From NCBI RefSeq assembly GCF_022557175.1, contig NZ_CP092915.1, forward strand, positions 2,542,001 through 2,606,000: DNA of 64,000 nucleotides, read 5' to 3'. Source of the stretch: Mycolicibacterium sp. YH-1 (GTDB taxonomy: Bacteria > Actinomycetota > Actinomycetes > Mycobacteriales > Mycobacteriaceae). Positions 7,948-15,827 of the stretch are shown here, one piece after another. Both the position numbers and the translations under genes were made by a program. Below the pieces are notes generated by a model. The model worked only from the letters and a program-made list of their open reading frames with translations. It did no database searches and was not told the DNA's origin. Each line of letters begins with the position of its first letter. The stretch's first letter is position 1.

Positions 7948-10900
7948 ATGGCGCCAGAAACCTCAGCCCCGGAAACGTCGGCCCCGGAAACGCTGGTGCC
8001 GGAACCCATCGCCGTCATCGGTCTCGGCTGCCGCGTCGCGGGCAACATCGCCACCCCGGCTGACTTCTGGACATTCCTGCTTGAGGGCCGCAGCGACGTG
8101 CGGGAGGTCCCCGAGGAACGGTGGGAGCCGTACCTTCGTCGCGACCCGCGCAACGCCGCGGTGCTGCGTGAGACCACGCGCTGGGGCACCTTCCTTGACG
8201 ATCTGCCCGGTTTCGACGCCGAGTTCTTCGGGGTGTCGCCGCGCGAGGCGGAGCTGATGGACCCGCAGCAGCGCCTCGCGCTTGAGGTGAGTTGGGAAGC
8301 GCTCGAGAACGCGGGCGTGTCACCGAAGGCGTTGGCGGGCAGCGACACTGCCGTGCTGATGGGCGTCAACTCCGATGACTACGGCAAGTTGATCATGGAG
8401 GATCTGCCCGGTATCGAGGCGTGGACCGGGATCGGCACCTCGTTGTGCGGCATCGCCAACCGCGTGTCACACCTGCTCGACCTGCGTGGCCCCAGCGTCG
8501 CGCTCGATGCCGCGTGCGCCGCGTCGCTGGTCGCCGTGCACCAGGCCTGCCAGATGCTTCGCGCGGGCGAGACGTCGCTGGCGCTCGCAGGCGGTGTCAG
8601 CGCGCTGATCGGTCCGGGCCTGGTTCGCGTGCTGGACGAGGCCGGCGCCACCGCGTCCGACGGCCGGTGCAAGACCTTCGACGCGGCCGCCGACGGCTAT
8701 GGCCGGGGTGAGGGCGTGGGCGTTGTGGTGCTCAAGCGACTCTCCGACGCCCAGCGCGACGGCGACCACGTGCTGGCGGTCGTGCGCGGGGGAGCGATCG
8801 CGCAGGACGGCCGCACGGTCGGCATCATGTCGCCCAACGGCGATGCCCAGGCAGACATGTTCCGACGGGCCTGCACCATGTCGGCTATCGATCCGGTCAG
8901 CGTCGGCTATATCGAGGCGCACGGAACCGGCACGCCCACAGGCGATCCCACCGAGGTGGGTGCGCTGGCCGCGGTGTACGGCGCCGGACGCCCGGCCGAT
9001 CAGCCGTGCCGCATCGGCTCCGTCAAGCCCAACGTCGGCCACCTCGAGGGTGGCGCGGGCGTCATCGGGCTCATCAAGACCGTGCTCACCCTGCATCACG
9101 AGGCGATTCCGCCGACCGCCGGACTGAAAGCGCTGACTCCCGCGGTGGACTGGGCGAACAGCGGCCTGCGTGTTCCGATCGAGGTCGAGCCGTGGGTGCG
9201 CGGTGCGGTGCCACGGCGGGCGGCGGTGTGCAGTTATGGATACGGCGGCACCATCGCGCACGTGCTGCTGGAGGAGGCTCCCGTCGCTGCGCAGCCCGGG
9301 CCTGCCGTGCAGCCCGTGCCCGTTGTCATCCCCCTGTCAGGGCGCTCGGAGGCGAGGCTGGTCCGTCAGGCCGAGGCGCTGGCCGACCACCTCAGGGCCG
9401 CCGACGTGCCCGCCGAGCAGGTCGCGGCGACGATGTGGGCGAGACGGACCCACGAGCCCGTCCGCGCCGCCGTCGTGGCCCGGCATCCACACCAGCTGAT
9501 CGCGGGACTGGACGCGCTGGCTCGCGGCGAGTCCACCACCAATCTCGTCACCGGCACCGTGCCATCCGGCCGGGCCCGCGATGCGGTCTGGGTCTTCTCC
9601 GGTCACGGCTCGCACTGGGTCGGCATGGGCCGCGAGCTCATCGAGTCCGAACCGGCGTTCGCCCGTGTCATTGACGAGGTGGACGAGGTATTCGGTGTCG
9701 AGCTCGGCTTCTCGGCTCGCCAGGCATTGACCTCCGGCGAGCTGGGCGGCACCGACCGGGTCCAGGCGCTGACATTCGCGATGCAGGTCGGGCTCGCCGC
9801 CGTGCTGCGAGACCGCGGCGTCACACCGGGCGCGGTGATAGGCCACTCCGTGGGCGAGGTCGCCGCCTGCGTGGTGTCCGGCGTCTTCGACCTACGCCAG
9901 GGCGCCGCGGTGGCGTGCTATCGGGCCCGCGGATTCCGCTCGGTCATGGGTGCTGGCTCGATGGCACTGGTCCGCATGCCGTTCGCGGAGGCGGAGCGCC
10001 GACTGGCCGGTCGCACCGATGTCGTCGCGGCCATCAGCGCCTCGACGGAGTCGACCGTCATCTCGGGACTGACCGACGCCGTCGAGGCAGTGTGCGAGTC
10101 GTGGGCCGCTGAGGGCGTCGTTGTGCGGCGGGTCAACACCGACGTGGCGTTCCACAGCCCCGCGATGGATGCGCTCACCGGCGATCTCGCGCGGCTGGTC
10201 GGCGGGCTCGCACCGTCACGGCCCGCGCGCATCCCGCTGTACTCGACGGCACTGGCCGATCCGCGCTCCACCGCGCCGCGCGATCCCGACTATTGGGTGG
10301 CCAACCTGCGGGGGCGCGTGCGCTTCGCCGAGGCCGTCACCGCCGCCGCCGAGGACGGGCACCGGCTCTTCCTCGAGGTGTCCGCGCATCCGGTTGTGTC
10401 GCACTCGATCGTGGAGACACTGTTGGGCCTCGGCATCGACGAGCACGGGGCCGTGCCAGTGCTTCGCCGTGACACCCCGGAGGTTCGGGCCGTCGCGACG
10501 TCGGTCGCATGGCTGTACTGCCACGGCGCCACCGTTGCGCACGGTGTGACCGCCGAGGACCCATGGGCCGGCGATCTGCCCGGCACGCAGTGGCAGCACC
10601 GCCGTTTCTGGCGCACCCCGACCCCGCCGCCCGGCGGTCGCGGCGTCCACGACACCGACAGTCACACCCTGCTCGGCGGACGGACCGAGGTCACGGGCGC
10701 CGTGTCGACCCGGATGTGGCAGACCAGGCTGGACCTCGACACCCGCCCGTACCCGGGCGACCATCCCGTGCAGGGCACCGAGATCGTCCCCGCCGCAGTG
10801 CTTCTCAACACCTTCCTCACCGCGGCACGCGGCGGCGAATTCGGTGCTGGCCGTGAGTGCACCGGTATCGGGCTGGCCGACGTCCAGTTGCGAACCCCGG

Positions 10901-13164
10901 TCCCGCCGGGACGCGCCCGCGATCTCCAGGTGGTGTTGCAGGACCGGCAGCTGACGTTGGCATCGCGGCTTGTCGAACTCGATGACTCGCATGACGGTGG
11001 GTGGTTGACGCACAGCCGCGCCGTGGTGGCCGTGCAGGACGATATCGACGAACTCCTGGACACCCAGGTGGATCTCGAGTCCGCGAGACAGCGCTGCACC
11101 GAGCAGCTGCCGCCGCGCCACGTCATCGACACGCTCGCGACCCTCGGCGTCGCGGCGATGGGCTTCGGCTGGGATGTGCGGGATCTGCGTCGCGGTGCCG
11201 ACGAGTTGCTTGGTGTCGTTGCGGCGGAGGCCGACGGATCGGCCCCGAGCACGTGGGCGTCGCTCATTGACGCCGCGACATCGGCCGCGTCGACGACGTT
11301 CGACGGACCGCCGCGGCTTCGGATGCCCGCCCGCATCGAGCGAGTGCACGTGCACGGTGCGCCGCCCGCCGTCGCGACGCTGCACGTCAGGCGCCGCCCC
11401 GGCACCACGACCACCGACGTGTCCATCGCCGACGAGTCGGGCTCGGTACTGGTGTCGATATCGGGAATGGCGTTCGAGGAACTCGACAGTCCGGGCCGGG
11501 AGCGTTCGCTGAACGACGCGGCCGGAATGCTTCACCACGTGGACTGGCAGCCCGTTGCCTGGCGCGCGGACGACCGTCCCAGCGGCGTCGTACTCGTCGG
11601 CGGCGACGCCCACGGGCTGGACGGCGCGGTACGCGACCTAGCAGCCGCGGGCGTGCCCTACCGTGCGGTGGAGGATCCCGCCGAGATCGCGTCGATCACC
11701 GAATCGAACGTTCTCTCAGAGGAACTCGGTCCCACCGCGGTGGTGCTGGTACTTCCACGGCAGGACGATGCGCCCGAGGCGTCTGTCGATCTGGTCATGC
11801 GCACATTGGCCCTGGTGCAGGAGTCGGGGTTGAACGCCCGGTTGTGGGTCCTCACCACCGGCGTGTACGAGGGTGCCAACCTCGCTCACGCACCGCTGTG
11901 GGGCCTGGCCCGGGTGGCCGCCGCGGAACAGCCTCAACACTGGGGCGGCGTCATCGACGTGGCTGACGGACGTCTGCCGCTCGGCGCGATCGCACTGCAC
12001 GGTCACGGTGTCGTCGTGATCCGGGACGGTGCCGCCCTGGTGGCGCGCCTGGCTCCGACCGGGCCCGGAGCGGCGTCCCCGATGGAGTGCTCCCCGGCGG
12101 GCACCTACCTCATCACCGGCGGCACCGGCGTGCTCGGCCTGCGCATGGCGCAGCGCCTCGCCGACCTCGGCGCCCGACGCCTGGTGCTCCTGTCGCGATC
12201 GGGGCTACCGGATCGGGCGTCCTGGAACGAGGGTCAGTCCGACGCGGTCCGCGCGGTCTGCGCGCTGGAGGATCGCGGTGTCACCGTGACGGCCGCCGCC
12301 GTCGACATCGGTGCGCCCGGTTCCGCCGACGCGCTGCGCGCGGTGCTGGCAGACCTGCCGCCGGTGCGTGGTGTCATCCACGCGGCTGGTGTGGAAGCCG
12401 GTGCGCTGCTGTCGAATACGACGCCGGCGGACTTCGCCGCGGCAATGCGCCCGAAGGTGCACGGCACGCTGGCACTGCACGAGGTCTTCCCGCCGGAGCA
12501 ACTCGACTGGATGGTGTTGTTCTCGTCGTGCGGCTACCTCGCCGGATTCCCGGGCCAGGGCGCCTACGCGTGCGCGAACTCGTTCCTCGACGTGATGGCG
12601 CGACACCGGCGCAGCCTGGGTGATCGGACCACCGCGGTGGCGTGGACGGCGTGGCGCGGCCTCGGTATGGGTTCGGCGTCGGAGTTCGTCGCCGCACAAC
12701 TCGAGGCGCTCGGCATGGGCACCGTGGGAGCCGATGACGCGATGCGAGCGCTTGACCTCGCGATGCGTGATGACGATCCGAACGTCGTGGTGTTGCCGTT
12801 GCTTCCGGCCGCCGCCGCGGTGCCGATCCTGGCCGATGTGGCGCCCAGCGACGATGAGCCCATCGATGAGGGCTCCGCACCGTCACACATGGCATCGGGT
12901 GAGGTGGATCCGGAGTGGCTGGCCGGCCAGGTGCTGGCTGCGGTGGCCGCTCAGCTCGGGCTGTCCGAGGCCGATGTGGATCCCGACCTGCCGCTGGTGG
13001 AACTCGGTGTCGACTCGATCATGACGGTGCGGCTGCGGCGGCAGTTGGAGAAGCAGACGGGCCTCACGCTGCCCCCGACGCTGCTGTGGGAGCACCCCAC
13101 CGCGGCCGCGGTCGCCGAGAAGATCGCCGAGATGCTGGATTCGGCCGCCAGCGTCACCCTCTAG
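7948..13164 (+). CDS. Iterative type I PKS, 6-methylsalicylic acid synthase type (KS-AT-TH-KR-ACP)
   Basis: Predicted to build 6-methylsalicylate from one acetyl and three malonyl units and release it. Domains of the 1738-residue protein: KS about 18-445 with Cys190 in DAACAASL, a sequence shared with fungal and actinobacterial 6-MSA synthases, and His325/His365; AT about 545-860 with Ser634 in GHSVGE and a malonyl-type VAFH motif; TH (dehydratase-fold thioester hydrolase) about 900-1190 with His939 in DHPVQGTEIVP; KR about 1385-1600 with TGGTGVLG; ACP with Ser1690. There is no ER, MT or terminal TE, as in 6-MSAS. The N-terminus carries repeated APET units. It occupies the position of mbtI/mbtJ and has an IdeR-like box upstream, so it probably supplies the aryl cap of mycobactin. 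Start ATG 7948 is fixed by an in-frame stop just upstream. Confidence 0.92.
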   Translation: MAPETSAPETSAPETLVPEPIAVIGLGCRVAGNIATPADFWTFLLEGRSDVREVPEERWEPYLRRDPRNAAVLRETTRWGTFLDDLPGFDAEFFGVSPREAELMDPQQRLALEVSWEALENAGVSPKALAGSDTAVLMGVNSDDYGKLIMEDLPGIEAWTGIGTSLCGIANRVSHLLDLRGPSVALDAACAASLVAVHQACQMLRAGETSLALAGGVSALIGPGLVRVLDEAGATASDGRCKTFDAAADGYGRGEGVGVVVLKRLSDAQRDGDHVLAVVRGGAIAQDGRTVGIMSPNGDAQADMFRRACTMSAIDPVSVGYIEAHGTGTPTGDPTEVGALAAVYGAGRPADQPCRIGSVKPNVGHLEGGAGVIGLIKTVLTLHHEAIPPTAGLKALTPAVDWANSGLRVPIEVEPWVRGAVPRRAAVCSYGYGGTIAHVLLEEAPVAAQPGPAVQPVPVVIPLSGRSEARLVRQAEALADHLRAADVPAEQVAATMWARRTHEPVRAAVVARHPHQLIAGLDALARGESTTNLVTGTVPSGRARDAVWVFSGHGSHWVGMGRELIESEPAFARVIDEVDEVFGVELGFSARQALTSGELGGTDRVQALTFAMQVGLAAVLRDRGVTPGAVIGHSVGEVAACVVSGVFDLRQGAAVACYRARGFRSVMGAGSMALVRMPFAEAERRLAGRTDVVAAISASTESTVISGLTDAVEAVCESWAAEGVVVRRVNTDVAFHSPAMDALTGDLARLVGGLAPSRPARIPLYSTALADPRSTAPRDPDYWVANLRGRVRFAEAVTAAAEDGHRLFLEVSAHPVVSHSIVETLLGLGIDEHGAVPVLRRDTPEVRAVATSVAWLYCHGATVAHGVTAEDPWAGDLPGTQWQHRRFWRTPTPPPGGRGVHDTDSHTLLGGRTEVTGAVSTRMWQTRLDLDTRPYPGDHPVQGTEIVPAAVLLNTFLTAARGGEFGAGRECTGIGLADVQLRTPVPPGRARDLQVVLQDRQLTLASRLVELDDSHDGGWLTHSRAVVAVQDDIDELLDTQVDLESARQRCTEQLPPRHVIDTLATLGVAAMGFGWDVRDLRRGADELLGVVAAEADGSAPSTWASLIDAATSAASTTFDGPPRLRMPARIERVHVHGAPPAVATLHVRRRPGTTTTDVSIADESGSVLVSISGMAFEELDSPGRERSLNDAAGMLHHVDWQPVAWRADDRPSGVVLVGGDAHGLDGAVRDLAAAGVPYRAVEDPAEIASITESNVLSEELGPTAVVLVLPRQDDAPEASVDLVMRTLALVQESGLNARLWVLTTGVYEGANLAHAPLWGLARVAAAEQPQHWGGVIDVADGRLPLGAIALHGHGVVVIRDGAALVARLAPTGPGAASPMECSPAGTYLITGGTGVLGLRMAQRLADLGARRLVLLSRSGLPDRASWNEGQSDAVRAVCALEDRGVTVTAAAVDIGAPGSADALRAVLADLPPVRGVIHAAGVEAGALLSNTTPADFAAAMRPKVHGTLALHEVFPPEQLDWMVLFSSCGYLAGFPGQGAYACANSFLDVMARHRRSLGDRTTAVAWTAWRGLGMGSASEFVAAQLEALGMGTVGADDAMRALDLAMRDDDPNVVVLPLLPAAAAVPILADVAPSDDEPIDEGSAPSHMASGEVDPEWLAGQVLAAVAAQLGLSEADVDPDLPLVELGVDSIMTVRLRRQLEKQTGLTLPPTLLWEHPTAAAVAEKIAEMLDSAASVTL

Positions 13165-13173
13165 CCGCACTAG

Positions 13174-13228
13174 CCGCGATTTCGGCGCGCTTTGGAGCGG
13201 TGAGCGCTCCTTAGCGCGCCGAAAATCG
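13174..13228. repeat. Palindromic repeat, copy 1 (upstream of the nucleotidyltransferase gene)
   Basis: A 55-base near-palindrome lies 10 bases after the PKS stop. The outer arms are CGATTTCGGCGCG and CGCGCCGAAAATCG, and the inner palindrome is GGAGCGGTGAGCGCTCC. The reverse complement of the inner part equals the centre of copy 2 at 14034-14090, so the copies face each other across the nucleotidyltransferase gene. It can fold into a long hairpin and could act as a terminator, though no T run follows. Confidence 0.8.
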
Positions 13229-13265
13229 TTGGTCCCGAGGGCGATGTCCGTGAGATCGTCGCCGG

Positions 13266-14030
13266 ATGGCAGACAACTTCATCGCCGATATCGCCGACCG
13301 CCTGGTCCGGCTGCCCGGCGTGGAGGCGGTTGCCCTCGGCGGGTCCCGAGCGCAGGGCACCCATCGGCCCGACAGCGACTGGGACCTCGGCCTGTACTAC
13401 CGCGGCCACTTCGATCCGGACGACCTGCGAGCCGTCGGCTGGACGGGTGAGGTGTTCGACGTCGGCGCCTGGGGCGGCGGGATTTTCAACGGCGGCGCGT
13501 GGCTTCAGGTCGACGGCCAGTCCGTCGATGTGATCTACCGCGACCTCGACGTCGTCGAGCACGAAATGGGCGAGGCGCAGGCCGGCCGGTTCCATGTCGA
13601 GCCGCTGCTGTTTCACCTCGCGGGCATCCCGTCGTACCTCGTGGTCGCCGAACTCGCTATCAATCGCGTGCTGCGCGGCGAACTCCCGGATCCGTTGCAG
13701 AAGCCGGCCTATCCCGACGCACTGCGGAAGCATGCGCCTGGCGTCTGGTGGGCGGACGCTGAGTTGGTGTTCGGGCATGCCCGCAACGCGTGCGCTCCGC
13801 AGGGACGCGTGGCGCAGTCCACTGGATTGCTGATCCAGGCGGCGATGAAGAGCGCACATTCAGTGCTCGCGGCGCGGGGCGAGTGGATCACCAACGAGAA
13901 GACCCTGCTGGCGCGCGCGGGCCTCGGCGCGATCGACGATGTGGTTGCGGGCCTGGACGCCGAGCCCGCGGCACTGCGCGCCGCCGTGGAACGGGCCCAC
14001 GGCCTGTGCGAGGCGGCCCTGCGCGGCTGA
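13266..14030 (+). CDS. Nucleotidyltransferase-fold protein, single-gene insertion
   Basis: This 254-residue protein has a Pol-beta-type nucleotidyltransferase signature near the N-terminus: LGGSRAQGTHRPDSDWDLGL, with the GS pair and the two metal-binding aspartates of DxD. The remainder (about 110-254) is helical and resembles the C-terminal parts of aminoglycoside/kanamycin nucleotidyltransferase-like proteins. The substrate cannot be predicted. It sits between the PKS and mbtA, has no counterpart there in M. tuberculosis, and is tightly bracketed by inverted copies of a palindromic repeat, with the stop codon three bases from copy 2. I see no link to siderophore synthesis, so insertion of an unrelated cassette is the simplest reading. 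Confidence 0.82.
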   Translation: MADNFIADIADRLVRLPGVEAVALGGSRAQGTHRPDSDWDLGLYYRGHFDPDDLRAVGWTGEVFDVGAWGGGIFNGGAWLQVDGQSVDVIYRDLDVVEHEMGEAQAGRFHVEPLLFHLAGIPSYLVVAELAINRVLRGELPDPLQKPAYPDALRKHAPGVWWADAELVFGHARNACAPQGRVAQSTGLLIQAAMKSAHSVLAARGEWITNEKTLLARAGLGAIDDVVAGLDAEPAALRAAVERAHGLCEAALRG

Positions 14031-14033
14031 ACC

Positions 14034-14090
14034 CCGCGATTTCGGCGCGTTTCGGAGCGCTCACCGCTCCTTATCGCGCCGAAATCGCGG
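14034..14090. repeat. Palindromic repeat, copy 2, overlapping the 3' end of mbtA
   Basis: A 57-base palindrome with arms CCGCGATTTCGGCGCG and CGCGCCGAAATCGCGG around GGAGCGCTCACCGCTCC, the reverse complement of the copy 1 centre. It lies between the convergent nucleotidyltransferase gene and mbtA and could terminate both. The mbtA stop codon (14071-14073) and its last codons (AAISAR) lie inside the right arm, so the repeat has contributed coding sequence. Confidence 0.82.
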
Positions 14091-15723
14091 CCACGAGACT
14101 CTTCTTGTCGACCTTGCCGACGGCGGTCATCGGCAGCGACGGCATCGGTACCAGCATGTCGGGCCGTGCGTGCGCCGAGGCGCCGCGCTCGTCGAGGAAG
14201 GCGTTGAGTTCGGCGAGCGATATCTGAGGCCCCCTGAAGACGACTGCGGCGCAGATCTTCTCGCCGAGGTAGTCGTCGGGAAGTGCGACTGCGGCAGCCG
14301 CGTAGATCGCGGGGTGCGTGTGCAGGTGATCCTCGAGGTCGGTGGCCGACACCGTCTCACCGCCGCGGTGTATGACGTCCTTGATCCGGCCGACGACCTC
14401 GATGTTGCCGGCCAGCGGGCCGTCGGCGAAGATGCGTACCCGGTCACCCGATCGGTAGAAGCCGTCGGGGGAGAAGGAGCGGGCGTTCGCCTCGTCGGCA
14501 CGGTAGTACCCGTTGAGGGTGTAGGGCCCGCGGACCAGCAGTTCGCCCTCCTCGCCGGGTGCCACCTCGACACCTGACTCATCGACCACGCGCAGCTCGT
14601 CGTGCGGGGACATCGGCCGGCCCTGAGTGTTGGCCACCACCTCGACGGGGTCGCCGGGCCGGGTGAACTGCAGCATGCCCTCGGCCATGCCGAAGATCTG
14701 CTGCAGTCCCGTGGTCAGGCCGTCATATATGTAGCGGGCCTCATCGGGGGAGAGTCGCGACCCGCCCACCTGGACCAGCCGCAGTGTGGTCGGCAGCACG
14801 GGCTCCCAGTCGCACGCCTGTGTCCACAGCTTGGCCAGGGCGTTGACCATGCCGGTGATGGTGACGCCGTGCTTGTCGATCAGGGCGAACGCCGACTCGG
14901 GGCTGGGATCGGCGGTGAACACCGAGGACGCTCCGACGGTCATGGCTCCGAGCAGGCCGGGGCAGGCGAAGGGGAAGTTGTGCCCGGCAGGCAACACCAC
15001 CAGATAGACGTCGTCATGGACCATCTCGCAGGCCTGCGCACTGGCCACCGCGTTGTAGACGTAGTCGTCGTGGGTGCGGGGGATCAGCTTGGGCAGCCCC
15101 GTCGTGCCGCCCGATACCAGCAGCACCGCGGGCTCGCTGGTGTCGACCGTGAAGGAGGGAGGGCCCGGATCCTCGAAATCTGCGAGTGCGGACCAGGATT
15201 CGAAGGAGCCGGGCTCGCCGTGCACGAACACGCGGCGCAGATCGGGGTGTGCGTCCCGGAGCTGACCGGCCATCTCGCGGTAGTCGAAGCCGCCCACCAC
15301 GTCGGGGATCACCAGACCGACGGCGCCGCTCACCTCGGCGAAGTGGCCCAACTCCGCCGAACGGTGGCCGGGCAGGCACAAGACCGGGACCACGCCGGCC
15401 CGCAGCAGCGCGAACGCCGCCACCGCGAACTCCCGGGTGTTGGGCAGCTGCAGGAGCACGCGGTCGCCCGGTGCGATGCCACGGGCGGCCAGCGCGGCGG
15501 CCATTCGATCGGCCACCGCGTCGAGTTCGGCAAACGTATGGCTACCAGTCGCATCGATCACAGCGGGCTTGTCCGGCCACTGGGTCGCCGCGTCGCGCAG
15601 GATGCTCTCCAGGGCCCGTCCCCGCCAGTAGCCGGCGCTTCGGTATTCCTCGGCGCGGTGGTCGGGAAACGGCACGAAACCCTGGCCGAGGTCACGTTGC
15701 CCACGTTGAGATCCGGTGCTCAT
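14071..15723 (-). CDS. mbtA: Aryl-AMP ligase of mycobactin synthesis (salicyl/methylsalicyl adenylation)
   Basis: Activates the aryl acid with ATP and loads it on the aryl carrier domain of MbtB. The 550-residue protein is a stand-alone adenylating enzyme of the DhbE/EntE/MbtA family: phosphate-binding loop LLVSGGTTGLPK, aryl-pocket segment GHNFPFACPG, FGMAEGML, YRSGD, and catalytic Lys near the C-terminus in VGKVDKKS. Given the adjacent 6-MSA synthase and lack of mbtI here, the substrate may be 6-methylsalicylate rather than salicylate. It is divergent from mbtB across a 104-base region with two IdeR boxes. The last codons lie in a palindromic repeat. Start ATG 15723. Confidence 0.95.
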   Translation of the reverse strand: MSTGSQRGQRDLGQGFVPFPDHRAEEYRSAGYWRGRALESILRDAATQWPDKPAVIDATGSHTFAELDAVADRMAAALAARGIAPGDRVLLQLPNTREFAVAAFALLRAGVVPVLCLPGHRSAELGHFAEVSGAVGLVIPDVVGGFDYREMAGQLRDAHPDLRRVFVHGEPGSFESWSALADFEDPGPPSFTVDTSEPAVLLVSGGTTGLPKLIPRTHDDYVYNAVASAQACEMVHDDVYLVVLPAGHNFPFACPGLLGAMTVGASSVFTADPSPESAFALIDKHGVTITGMVNALAKLWTQACDWEPVLPTTLRLVQVGGSRLSPDEARYIYDGLTTGLQQIFGMAEGMLQFTRPGDPVEVVANTQGRPMSPHDELRVVDESGVEVAPGEEGELLVRGPYTLNGYYRADEANARSFSPDGFYRSGDRVRIFADGPLAGNIEVVGRIKDVIHRGGETVSATDLEDHLHTHPAIYAAAAVALPDDYLGEKICAAVVFRGPQISLAELNAFLDERGASAHARPDMLVPMPSLPMTAVGKVDKKSLVAAISAR

Positions 15724-15769
15724 CGGTGAAGTCCAACCCCTCTGGGTAGATGTGTTCCCAAGATCCTAT

Positions 15770-15808
15770 ATAGGGTAGCCTGCTCAAAGTTAGGGCAGCC
15801 TTTACTAA
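15770..15808. promoter_or_regulatory. Two adjacent IdeR boxes in the mbtA-mbtB divergent promoter
   Basis: Box 1 (15770-15788, ATAGGGTAGCCTGCTCAAA) matches the IdeR consensus at about 13 of 19 positions. Box 2 (15790-15808, TTAGGGCAGCCTTTACTAA) matches at about 15-16 of 19, allowing the degenerate S and W positions. They are spaced 20 bases start to start, so two dimer pairs can sit side by side. The M. tuberculosis mbtA-mbtB region is likewise iron-repressed through IdeR boxes. Box 2 ends 19 bases before the mbtB start; a GGAGAGG ribosome site (15814-15820) lies between. CTATATAGG just before box 1 may supply a -10. Confidence 0.8.
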
Positions 15809-15827
15809 ATGTTGGAGAGGTCCAGAA

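Noticed and set aside
10216..11613. 465-codon minus-strand frame inside the 6-MSAS gene
   Set aside because: Antisense to a continuous PKS with intact domains; low-complexity His/Arg/Gly composition typical of shadow frames.
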